NCBI GenBank assembly: GCA_937927445.1
Contig: CALAOB010000024.1
Span: 1 to 27,973, forward strand
Length of the DNA: 27,973 nt
Reading direction: 5' to 3'
From: an uncultured Oribacterium sp.
GTDB lineage: Bacteria; Bacillota; Clostridia; Lachnospirales; Lachnospiraceae
Made by a program: the position numbers and the translations under genes. Below, piece after piece: positions 15,376-22,472 of the stretch (its first letter is position 1; each line of letters begins with the position of its first letter). The notes beneath the pieces are model-generated. The model was not told the DNA's origin. It did no database searches and was given only the letters and a program-made list of their open reading frames with translations.

Positions 15376-16005
15376 TCAGGCCTTCACTGCTTCTTTAACA
15401 GTTACAAGAGCCTTCTTAGGTCCCGGTACAGCTCCCTTTACAAGAAGCAGGTTGTTCTCAGCATCTACCTTAACGATCGTAAGGTTCTGAGTTGTAACCT
15501 TTACAGCACCCATGTGTCCCGGCATCTTCTTGCCCGGAAGTACACGTGAAGGTGTTGCGGAAGTACCATTGGATCCTGCGTGACGGTGGAACTTGGAGCC
15601 GTGGCCCATCGGTCCTCTGGACTGGCCGTACTTTCTGATTGCGGACTCGAATCCCTTACCCTTGGAAATAGCGGTAACGTCGATCTTGTCGCCCTCAGCG
15701 AAGATATCTGCCTTGATCTCGTCCTTAACGTTGTAGTTCTCAGCGTCCTCAAGTCTGAACTCCTTCACAAATCTCTTGCAAGGAACACCAGCCTTGTCGA
15801 ACTGACCCTTCATAGGCTTGTTTACGAGATTCTCTCTCTTATCCTGGAAGCCTACCTGGATTGCTGCGTAACCGTCGTTCTCAACTGTCTTAACCTGTGT
15901 AACAACACAAGGGCCAGCCTGAAGTACAGTTACTGGAATTAACACGCCATCTTCGTTCCAGATCTGTGTCATTCCTACTTTTGTTGCTAAAATAGCTTTC
16001 TTCAT
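15376..16005 (-). CDS. rplC: Large-subunit ribosomal protein L3
   Basis: L3 initiates 50S assembly and reaches towards the peptidyl-transferase centre. The 209-residue protein begins MKKAILATKVGMTQIW and has the GPMGHGSKFHRHAGSNGTSATPSRVLPGKKMPGHMG region, whose glutamine-methylation site in E. coli is replaced by other residues here. It starts 52 bases after rpsJ. Length is normal. Confidence 0.98.
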   Translation of the reverse strand: MKKAILATKVGMTQIWNEDGVLIPVTVLQAGPCVVTQVKTVENDGYAAIQVGFQDKRENLVNKPMKGQFDKAGVPCKRFVKEFRLEDAENYNVKDEIKADIFAEGDKIDVTAISKGKGFESAIRKYGQSRGPMGHGSKFHRHAGSNGTSATPSRVLPGKKMPGHMGAVKVTTQNLTIVKVDAENNLLLVKGAVPGPKKALVTVKEAVKA

Positions 16006-16057
16006 GTGTTCTCCTTTCTACAGCGGAGCCCGATTTCTCAGACTCATACTAGAATCA

Positions 16058-16375
16058 TTACTTGTTCTTCATCTTGATATCGACGTAAACGCCAGCCGGC
16101 ATCTCCAGTCTCTGAAGAGCATCCATGGTCTTCTGGTTCGGACTGATAACGTCGATAAGTCTCTTGTGTGTTCTCTGCTCGAACTGCTCACGAGAGTCCT
16201 TGTACTTGTGCGTAGCACGAAGGATGGTTACGATCTCCTTCTTTGTTGGAAGTGGAACCGGACCGGATACCTGTGAACCTGTCTTCTTGCAGTTCTCCAC
16301 AATCTTTGCGGCCGACTCGTCTACAAGGACGTGATCGTAAGCCTTAAGTGTGATTCTCATTACTTGACTTGCCAT
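16058..16375 (-). CDS. rpsJ: Small-subunit ribosomal protein S10
   Basis: S10 is in the 30S head and, as NusE, also joins transcription antitermination complexes. The 105-residue protein has MRITLKAYDHVLVDESAAKIVE and GPVPLPTKKEIVTILRATHKYKDSREQFEQRTHKRLIDV. The start at MASQVM is supported by a TAGGAGG site eleven bases upstream. It is the first gene of the super-operon and is preceded by a long structured leader with two promoter candidates. Confidence 0.98.
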   Translation of the reverse strand: MASQVMRITLKAYDHVLVDESAAKIVENCKKTGSQVSGPVPLPTKKEIVTILRATHKYKDSREQFEQRTHKRLIDVISPNQKTMDALQRLEMPAGVYVDIKMKNK

Positions 16376-16836
16376 AAAAAAAGTCGCCTCCTATCGGTGA
16401 TTTGACGATAAGTCGGTGACTGTACATTAACGCGCACACCTGTCCCATGTGAGATAAAGGATCGATCTGCGCAAATCCATCTGCTGTTTGATGGATTAAA
16501 TTGTAGTACAGTGACCTGCCGTCAGTTTCTAAACTAGACATTCGCTCCCTGAAGTTCTCTTACATGACTTATACTTGGTTGCCGTCTCAACTCTCAGGCG
16601 GAGCCCGGAGGCTCACTGGATCCAAAGGATACTGTTGTACGGATCTTGGCTTTCGTCCATGCAAGCAATCTTCATTTCATTGCTATCATGTCACAGCGTG
16701 TACAAAGATAACACACATGCTTTTTTATTGCAAGCAGTTTTTCTGAAAACCTGTATAAAATCCCATACACATTTCCACACTGCCGTGTGTATCACGATAT
16801 AATGTACAGCACAGCAGGTAACCACCTTACCGTGCG
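16376..16836 (-). promoter_or_regulatory. Structured leader of the S10 operon
   Basis: About 460 bases (from the distal promoter) or 320 (from the proximal one) precede rpsJ. Near the gene, an 11-bp helix with one C-C mismatch (16506-16516 with 16415-16425) encloses a perfect 8-bp hairpin (16474-16481 with 16490-16497). A second helix (16520-16524 with 16403-16407) extends the domain outward. One strand of that helix overlaps a competing 5-bp hairpin (16406-16410 with 16392-16396) that abuts the rpsJ ribosome-binding site (16387-16392). The two cannot form together, so this looks like a translational switch. The rest of the leader holds a small GAGCC-TCCG-GGCTC hairpin and nothing else identified. 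Confidence 0.5.
16705..16733 (-). promoter_or_regulatory. Proximal S10-operon promoter candidate
   Basis: Minus-strand TTGCAA (16728-16733), 17-base spacer, TATCTT (16705-16710). The -10 matches consensus at four of six positions. Predicted start near 16698. It is weaker than the distal candidate. Confidence 0.45.
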
Positions 16837-16842
16837 TGTCAT

Positions 16843-16871
16843 ATCATACCATCTGCTTTTCTGAATTGCAA
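16843..16871 (-). promoter_or_regulatory. Distal S10-operon promoter candidate
   Basis: Minus-strand TTGCAA (16866-16871), 17-base spacer, TATGAT (16843-16848). An A-rich tract lies just upstream of the -35 on the minus strand, consistent with an UP element and strong expression. Predicted start near 16836. Confidence 0.6.
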
Positions 16872-16885
16872 GTATTTTTTGATTG

Positions 16886-16926
16886 CAGTTCAGTGGGGAG
16901 CCGGAGGGGCGGCACTGCCCGAACTG
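16886..16926. repeat. Imperfect inverted repeat upstream of the S10 promoter
   Basis: CAGTTC (16886-16891) and GAACTG (16921-16926) flank inner pairs AGTG/CACT and GCC/GGC, giving a long interrupted dyad of 41 bases. It lies directly upstream of the distal promoter. No U tract follows on either strand, so it is not an evident terminator. It may be a protein-binding dyad or a degenerate repeat unit. Confidence 0.35.
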
Positions 16927-16957
16927 TAAGCGAACGAACGCTGCCGTCTGTTCCATA

Positions 16958-17000
16958 ATAGAAGAGAGCCCGCTCCTTCCGGAAACGGGCTCTCTTCTAT
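16958..17000 (-). terminator. Terminator-like hairpin after the wall-binding repeat gene
   Basis: A perfect 15-bp stem (16958-16972 with 16986-17000) around a 13-base loop starts 18 bases past the stop of the cell-wall-binding gene. Its tail lacks a proper U run on either strand, so termination would rely on the very stable stem alone. It separates this gene from the S10 operon promoters. Confidence 0.6.
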
Positions 17001-17018
17001 ATAGAAAGGAAATCATCA

Positions 17019-18266
17019 TCAGTCGACATCATCGACGTCCGGTGCCACCGGGGTCAGTGCCTCGAGGCTGCCGTCGAGGTTCGCCTTCAGCGTACCGTCG
17101 GCATTGGTCGATACCTTATTGCCATCCGCATCGCGGAGATTTGTTTTACTCTTCATAACGAGGCCGGAGTAGGAGATAACGTAGTTCTTTCCATCTACGT
17201 AGCAGGTCTGGTACTTCGCACTCTGATCCGCCTGCTGCAGTCTGCCCTCATAATAGAGGTAACCGTTCTTCACGCCGGTGTAGCCGCGGCCGTTGCTCTC
17301 GGCATAGTAGGTGATCTTATCGCCATCTGCCTCGGTCATCACGAAGCGTCCGGTCTTTACAGAGCAGTCTGCCCTGCTGGATCCGCAGTAGTAGTAATGC
17401 ACGCTTGCGTCGGTCGTCGTGGAGCCCTTCTGCATGCCGTATACCGGATTACCCTTTTCATTGAAAAGGTACTTCTTACCGCCGATGGACTGCACGAGGA
17501 AGTTGCCTGTCGTGCCAGCTGCCGGACGTCCATTCGAACGGAAGTAGAAATACTCTACATCTCCGCTGGCGAGGCTCTCATCATAGGAACCGTCACTGTT
17601 CTGCGGTCCGGTCGTCGTATACCAGGTGTTCTCGATCAGCTGACCCTGCTTAAAGTGATCGTCGGTCTTCATCGCAAAGTACATATATCCGCTGATCTCC
17701 GGGGTCGTATCCTGCACCTTCGACCAGCCGAGCTGCATGACACCATTCTCATCGAAGCCGTACTTGAGACCATTGATGGTCTTCACGGTAACGTTATAGC
17801 TATCCGATGCGTACTTCTTATTCGTTCCCGTGGCGAAGAAATACCAGGCTGCGTGGTTCGTGCTGTAGTTCGCATCATCCTCGTAGAAGCTCTGGTCCTC
17901 CTCCGGAATCGTGAGGTACTGCCAGCCTGAAACAGCGGCGCCTGTGTTCGGATTGCAGTAGTAGCTGTTTCCATCGACCCAGCCGGTCTGCATCACACCC
18001 ATCTCATCGAAGTAGTAGCGATAGCCGCCGACCACCTGCCAGCCGCCCTTCTTCAGGGTGCCGTTCCCGGTGGCGTAGTACCAGATCACCTGACCGTTGC
18101 TCTCGGCCTTGATCCAGGCGTTCGCTGCTACCGTTCCGTTATCCTGCATATATACCGGCTCGCCGCTGGTGTTTGTCGTCCAGCCGGCTGCAAATGCACT
18201 CGTCGCGGAAATCACCGCAAGCGCACCGGCTGCGATCAGAAGTTTTCTAAGCTTTTCTCTTACCAT
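17019..18266 (-). CDS. Secreted cell-wall-binding repeat protein
   Basis: A 415-residue secreted protein. The start at 18266 is chosen because it gives a clean signal peptide (MVREKLRKLL, hydrophobic core, cleavage near AFA-A at residue 26) and has a GGAGG site eight bases upstream; the frame stays open for 55 further codons upstream but that part is GC-rich leader. The mature part contains aromatic and glycine-rich repeats of the choline-binding or glucan-binding type (for example GGWQVVGGYRYYFDEMGVMQ at 74-93, INGLKYGFDENGVMQLGW at 164-181, IGGKKYLFNEKGNPVYGM at 261-278). No catalytic domain is visible, and the tail is aspartate-rich (VDDVD). It probably binds the cell wall or surface polysaccharide non-covalently. 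The specific partner is unknown. Monocistronic by its own promoter and terminator-like hairpin. Confidence 0.85.
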   Translation of the reverse strand: MVREKLRKLLIAAGALAVISATSAFAAGWTTNTSGEPVYMQDNGTVAANAWIKAESNGQVIWYYATGNGTLKKGGWQVVGGYRYYFDEMGVMQTGWVDGNSYYCNPNTGAAVSGWQYLTIPEEDQSFYEDDANYSTNHAAWYFFATGTNKKYASDSYNVTVKTINGLKYGFDENGVMQLGWSKVQDTTPEISGYMYFAMKTDDHFKQGQLIENTWYTTTGPQNSDGSYDESLASGDVEYFYFRSNGRPAAGTTGNFLVQSIGGKKYLFNEKGNPVYGMQKGSTTTDASVHYYYCGSSRADCSVKTGRFVMTEADGDKITYYAESNGRGYTGVKNGYLYYEGRLQQADQSAKYQTCYVDGKNYVISYSGLVMKSKTNLRDADGNKVSTNADGTLKANLDGSLEALTPVAPDVDDVD

Positions 18267-18571
18267 ATCGTATCCCTCCGGACCCGGCTCTGCCGGCCCC
18301 AACGCTTGTGGATGCACTGGCATCACCCGGATGTCACCGCCCGCTTCCGGGCCGGATTCATGCACGCGCGTGCGCCTCACCGGACGTTTTCCGGCCTGCA
18401 TCATACTTATGCTATTATAATAGCCTTTCACTCATGTAAATGCAATTTCTATTCCATGAAGAATACTGAATAATCCCGGCGAAATGCTTACGATTCTCTT
18501 ACATTCACACGCGTCACCGTGGCTTCGGTCATCCTGCTTCCCGCCTTCGGCCAATGCTGTTTTCTCTACTA
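18267..18571 (-). promoter_or_regulatory. Leader and upstream region of the wall-binding gene
   Basis: The 144 bases between the predicted start near 18410 and the ATG are GC-rich and hold several short self-complementary stretches, including CCGGA/TCCGG at about 18382-18396. No known riboswitch motif was recognised. The part from 18446 to 18571 is the tail of the methyltransferase transcript and shows no convincing terminator. The methyltransferase reading frame ends with three stop codons in a row (TAA TAG TAG). Confidence 0.35.
18417..18445 (-). promoter_or_regulatory. Promoter of the wall-binding repeat gene
   Basis: Minus-strand TTGCAT (18440-18445), 17-base spacer, TATTAT (18417-18422). 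The -10 matches at five of six positions; the -35 at three. A TATAAT overlapping this -10 exists but would need a 20-base spacer. Confidence 0.55.
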
Positions 18572-19582
18572 TTATGACTTTTCGCAGCTCTCCCAGCGGC
18601 CGCTGCAGCCGCATGGCAGCACGAGTCCGGTCTCCGTCACCGGAAGACCGACCTCCTCTGAGTGGATCACACCACCGAGGCGTGCACGGATCGCGGTGCC
18701 GAGCATGTAGCTCATGACCGCCGGCTGGAGTCCCGTCGTGTAGGAATTGATGAGGAAGAAGATACTGTCCTCTGTCAGCAGCTTCGCGGCCTGCTGCACG
18801 AGCGGATAGACCGAATCCTCGATTTTCCAGATCTCCCCCTTCGGTCCACGACCATAGGAAGGCGGATCCATGATGATCGCGTCATAGACATTGCCCCGAC
18901 GGATCTCCCGCTCGACAAACTTCATACAGTCATCGACGAGCCAGCGGATCGGCGCATCCTTGAGCTGCGAGGCCTCTGCGTTTTCCTTCGCCCACTGCAC
19001 CATACCCTTCGAAGCATCCACATGGGTCACCTGGGCACCGGCTGCAGCCGCGGCCAGCGTCGCGCCACCCGTATAGGCGAAGAGATTCAGCACCTTCACC
19101 GGACGGTCGATGCCCGCCTGCTTCCGACGCTCCACCTCGCCGAGGATACGATCCGAGAACCAGTCCCAGTTCGCCGCCTGCTCCGGGAAAAGACCGGTAT
19201 GCTTAAAGGTAAACGGCTTCAGGTGGAAGGTCAGGGTACGCTTTTCTATAGGAAGTTTCGCAAGGTGTGCATAGACCGGTGCCGTCGGGCAGTAGGTCTC
19301 CCGCATATCCGACCGCAGGGTCGACGCAGCTGGATCCGCACCGCCGAGCACATAGGAAATCTTCCACTGCTTCGGCAGATCGAAGAACTCCCACTCGCCG
19401 CCGCCCTTGTTCGAGCGGTGATAGTGGCCGTTCAGCTTCTTCCAGTACGGATTCCGGAAGGACGTCTGCCAGATAACCTGCGGATCCGGGCGACGGAGGA
19501 TATACTTCCCCCAGCGCTCCAGCTTGTCGCCGTTTGATGTGTCGATAACCTCATAATCTTTCCAATGATCTGCAATAAACAT
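18572..19582 (-). CDS. Class I SAM-dependent methyltransferase, RlmI-like
   Basis: A 336-residue methyltransferase of the rRNA cytosine-C5 or guanine type grouped with RlmI/RlmK. Motif I is VLNLFAYTGGATLA (residues about 164-177), followed by the acidic motif II VTHVDASKG. Motif IV is the characteristic DPPSYGRGPKGE (239-250). The N-terminal PUA domain of RlmI is absent, replaced by a region typical of short clostridial members (HWKDYEVIDTSNGDKLERWG). The likely substrate is rRNA, but that is family inference. It starts seven bases after the acyltransferase stop, with a TAGGAG site overlapping that stop, so the two genes are probably co-translated. Confidence 0.85.
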   Translation of the reverse strand: MFIADHWKDYEVIDTSNGDKLERWGKYILRRPDPQVIWQTSFRNPYWKKLNGHYHRSNKGGGEWEFFDLPKQWKISYVLGGADPAASTLRSDMRETYCPTAPVYAHLAKLPIEKRTLTFHLKPFTFKHTGLFPEQAANWDWFSDRILGEVERRKQAGIDRPVKVLNLFAYTGGATLAAAAAGAQVTHVDASKGMVQWAKENAEASQLKDAPIRWLVDDCMKFVEREIRRGNVYDAIIMDPPSYGRGPKGEIWKIEDSVYPLVQQAAKLLTEDSIFFLINSYTTGLQPAVMSYMLGTAIRARLGGVIHSEEVGLPVTETGLVLPCGCSGRWESCEKS

Positions 19583-19589
19583 AAAACTC

Positions 19590-20912
19590 CTATCGTCCTC
19601 CGCTGAGAATGGTCCACTGCAGCGGCAGGTATCGTTTCAGTACACACTTCAGTCCATACGCGGTCGCGACGGCGACCACCGGGGTCAGCAGGTACAGCGC
19701 GAGGCGCGCCGCCTCTCCCCATCCGTCGTACGGAATGCCCAAGTACTGTATCATATAATACTGTGCGCGCGCAATCGGATAATGCACCGCATACAGAAAG
19801 AAGCTGTTTTTCATATAGGGCCGTGCCTCCGGCAGACGGTCTCCCGGCAGAACGAACCAGACGCCGAGCACGAGCAGCAGGCGTCGTGTGATGGCGACGA
19901 GCGCCTGCGCACCACTGCCGGACAGCGAGAGTACAAACAGCGGGAACTGCTGAAGCCCCTTTCCGATCCAGCGTGCCAGAGGACCGCCACTCATGAGATA
20001 CGCCGGCATCGACATCCGCGCGATCCCGCTTCCGTCATAGAGCACGAAGCTCATCAGCTTCGCCGGGGTCAGGATCTGCAGCAGCCATGCCAGCAGCAGG
20101 AGGCCAATGCCGGCGATGCGGCACCCTCTCTCCAGTTGTTCGCGCTGCGTACGGGTACTCGCTGCCGCCGGCAGGACGAGGATCTCCACGCCCTCTTCCG
20201 CAGCCTTTGCCGCGCCCGGCCTCCACTTTCGGACAGAACGCGTGTCCGTTGCGGCGCCTTCGAAGAGTGCCCGTCCATGACAGGCGAACAGGGCGCCGAC
20301 GCCATAATAGATGAGGGCGTCTGCATTGACCATCGGAACGGGGACGCCTGCACCGATCGCGGCGGCGAGCAGCAGAAGTGACAGGAGCATCACAAACGCG
20401 TTTCGGAGCAGCAGATAGAAAAGGGGCGCGAGGAGCGTCAGCAGCATCAGCTGGTACATATACCAGAAGGTCGGGTTACAACGGTAGTTCGCGGCAGCCA
20501 GGGTCATTGCATCTAAGGAGAATCGCTCGCGGCCACTCAGCACATAGGCGAGGTACCAGAGTGTATTCCATGCGCCGTACGGTACCAGCAGCGACCAGAC
20601 CCGCTCCTGCCACTTCCGCCCGATGTCCCGGAAGCCATGCAGTGTTCGGAAGAAGAGGTAGCCGGAGATCAGAAAGAAGCCCGGCACCGCCATCTGCCCG
20701 AGGGCGTTCGACAGGAGATGCTCGATATGGCCGGCGACGCCGGTGATGCCCGGCAGTGTCGCACCGGTATGATCTGCGGTCAGGATCATCGAGCTGAGCG
20801 TCGTGTTGTCGATCGCAAGGTTTACGCTGTGAATCAGGACGACGAGGAGGGACATCAGGAAAACGTACCAGTTTATTTTATTTCGAAATCGGTTTTCTTG
20901 TGTCGGATTCAT
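19590..20912 (-). CDS. Acyltransferase-3 family integral membrane protein
   Basis: A 440-residue multi-pass membrane protein of the acyltransferase-3 (OafA/YrhL-like) family, which transfers acyl groups to surface sugars or other envelope substrates. Evidence: about ten hydrophobic segments, a first TM with the conserved histidine (His28 in LLVVLIHSVNL), and the PGFFLISGYLFFRTL and FFLYAVHYPIA motifs typical of the family. A hydrophilic loop of about 50 residues lies in the middle. The frame opens 17 codons earlier, but a terminator for the upstream gene lies inside that stretch. I therefore take the ATG ending at 20912, even though it has no ribosome-binding site and sits at the predicted transcription start. 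The exact substrate is unknown. Confidence 0.75.
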   Translation of the reverse strand: MNPTQENRFRNKINWYVFLMSLLVVLIHSVNLAIDNTTLSSMILTADHTGATLPGITGVAGHIEHLLSNALGQMAVPGFFLISGYLFFRTLHGFRDIGRKWQERVWSLLVPYGAWNTLWYLAYVLSGRERFSLDAMTLAAANYRCNPTFWYMYQLMLLTLLAPLFYLLLRNAFVMLLSLLLLAAAIGAGVPVPMVNADALIYYGVGALFACHGRALFEGAATDTRSVRKWRPGAAKAAEEGVEILVLPAAASTRTQREQLERGCRIAGIGLLLLAWLLQILTPAKLMSFVLYDGSGIARMSMPAYLMSGGPLARWIGKGLQQFPLFVLSLSGSGAQALVAITRRLLLVLGVWFVLPGDRLPEARPYMKNSFFLYAVHYPIARAQYYMIQYLGIPYDGWGEAARLALYLLTPVVAVATAYGLKCVLKRYLPLQWTILSGGR

Positions 20913-20919
20913 ATTTTTT

Positions 20920-20948
20920 ATTTTACATAGAAAAAGAGCCGCCTGCAA
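20920..20948 (-). promoter_or_regulatory. Promoter overlapping the prs terminator
   Basis: Minus-strand TTGCAG (20943-20948), 17-base spacer, TAAAAT (20920-20925). The -35 lies in the loop and stem of the terminator described separately. The predicted start is within a base or two of the acyltransferase ATG, so the mRNA would be leaderless. Confidence 0.5.
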
Positions 20949-20960
20949 TGGCGACTCTTT
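20926..20960 (-). terminator. Rho-independent terminator after the PRPP synthetase gene
   Basis: In the transcript a 9-bp stem (20935-20943 with 20950-20958, one G-U pair) with a six-base loop is followed by a run of five U. It lies about 115 bases past the PRPP synthetase stop and before the acyltransferase start. Confidence 0.8.
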
Positions 20961-21076
20961 CATATATCGATCATTCAGATCGTACTGGTCCGAACATCCT
21001 GCGATGTACTGTGCGGACGCGGCACGGTGAAGTTCAGTTCAGCCTGTCTTCCAGATACAGTTCGAATCCATGCGTT

Positions 21077-22291
21077 TTACAGCTGAAGCTCCATCTGCTG
21101 GTTCATCTCTTCGCGATGCGTTCTGTAGGCCGCGACCTTATCATTGATCTTCTGGCTGGAATCCAGGATCGAGGAGATCGACATATCATGGTTCAGGTTG
21201 TCGATGATGAGCGCGATGTACTTCGCCATATCGACACTGATGTACCACGGCTTCGTAAGCAGCTCCGGCTGCTGATAGATCAGGTTCGTGGTGAAGACGC
21301 CGTTTAAGGTGCCGTTTGCGTACGCCTGGTCGAACTTGTTGAAGCCGGAGGTGAAGAGACCGAAGGTGCAGCATGCGAAGACACGTCTCGCCTTCCGCTC
21401 CTTCAGCTCCTTCGCCGTATCGATGAGGGACTCACCGGAGGAGATCATATCGTCGATGATAAATACATCCTTGCCCTCTACATCTGCGCCGAGGAACTCA
21501 TGGGCCACGATCGGGTTACGGCCGTTGACGACCTTCGAGTAGTCACGTCTCTTATAGAACATACCCATGTCGATGCCGAGCACGTTTGCGTAGTAGATCG
21601 CACGGCTCATACCACCCTCATCCGGAGAGATGATCATCATGTGGTTCTTGTCAATGTCAAGGTCCTCTACATGTGCGAGGATCGCCTTGATGAACTGGTA
21701 GGAGCAGGAAATGTTATCGAAGCTGTCCTGCGGAATCGCATTCATGACACGTGGATCATGTGCATCGAAGGTGATGAAGTTCTCCACGCCCATCGCATGA
21801 AGCTCCTGAAGCATCATCGCACAGTCGAGGGACTCACGGCCGGTACGCTTGTGCTGGCGGGACTCATACATGAACGGCATGATGACGTTGATGCGCTTCG
21901 CCTTACCGGTGGTCGCTGCGATCACACGCTTCAGATCGCTGTAGTGGTCGTCCGGGGACATGTGATTCACCTGGCCGAACAGGCTGTAGGTCTGTGAATA
22001 GTTCATGACGTCAACCATCAGATACAGATCCACACCACGTACGGTCTCGAGGATGTTTGCCTTGGCCTCACCGGAGCCGAAGCGGGATACCTTCGCCTGT
22101 ACGATATAGCTGTCCTTCTGGTAGCCGTTGAAGGCGATGGTCTCCTTGTGATCACTCTCGCGGCGGGTACGCCATGTAGAAAGATACTCATCGACCTTCT
22201 GGCCCAGTGGCTGGATCGAATCGAGCGGCATCAGTGCCAGTGGTCCCACCGGGATACGCTCAATAAACTCTGAAGTTCTGGAATCTGACAT
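21077..22291 (-). CDS. prs: Ribose-phosphate pyrophosphokinase, long atypical form
   Basis: Makes PRPP from ribose 5-phosphate and ATP, feeding purine, pyrimidine, histidine, tryptophan and NAD synthesis. At 404 residues it is about 85 longer than usual, with an N-terminal extension before the first phosphoribosyltransferase-like domain. Recognisable parts are MPFMYESRQHKRTGRES (139-155, equivalent to the ATP-binding flexible region), FDAHDPRVMNAIP (175-187) with the catalytic-region histidine, KRRDY (247-251), and the PRPP loop FIIDDMISSGESLIDTA (277-293). The PRPP loop reads DDMISSGES where classical enzymes have DDMxDTGGT-like sequence. The family call is firm; detailed kinetics or allostery cannot be read. 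Own promoter and terminator; strong GGAGG site. Confidence 0.85.
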   Translation of the reverse strand: MSDSRTSEFIERIPVGPLALMPLDSIQPLGQKVDEYLSTWRTRRESDHKETIAFNGYQKDSYIVQAKVSRFGSGEAKANILETVRGVDLYLMVDVMNYSQTYSLFGQVNHMSPDDHYSDLKRVIAATTGKAKRINVIMPFMYESRQHKRTGRESLDCAMMLQELHAMGVENFITFDAHDPRVMNAIPQDSFDNISCSYQFIKAILAHVEDLDIDKNHMMIISPDEGGMSRAIYYANVLGIDMGMFYKRRDYSKVVNGRNPIVAHEFLGADVEGKDVFIIDDMISSGESLIDTAKELKERKARRVFACCTFGLFTSGFNKFDQAYANGTLNGVFTTNLIYQQPELLTKPWYISVDMAKYIALIIDNLNHDMSISSILDSSQKINDKVAAYRTHREEMNQQMELQL

Positions 22292-22335
22292 TTCTCTCTC
22301 CTCCTTAGAAACGTTCCAATCTCAAATCAACCTTC

Positions 22336-22365
22336 TTTATATATGTAAACAGTCCTGACTGTCAA
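22336..22365 (-). promoter_or_regulatory. Promoter of the PRPP synthetase gene
   Basis: Minus-strand consensus TTGACA (22360-22365), 18-base spacer, TATAAA (22336-22341). It gives a leader of about 35-40 bases before the prs ATG. A perfect 14-base dyad fills part of the spacer and touches the -35. Confidence 0.7.
22349..22362. promoter_or_regulatory. Operator-like dyad inside the prs promoter
   Basis: ACAGTC (22349-22354) and GACTGT (22357-22362) form a perfect inverted repeat with a two-base centre. It overlaps three bases of the -35 hexamer and the upstream half of the spacer. This is the usual position of a repressor site or of a MerR-type site. It does not resemble the known PurR box. 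Confidence 0.45.
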
Positions 22366-22472
22366 CATCTTTTTCCCATACATTCTATAACCGCAGTTAT
22401 TTTACCTGTTCCCGGAGACCTGTGAGAGCACTTCCGGGCATCTGTCGATCCGCTTCGGACGCAGCTTCCGGC

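Noticed and set aside
16376..16840. T-box or known riboswitch in the rpsJ leader
   Set aside because: I looked for a T-box-type sequence and common riboswitch cores and saw none.
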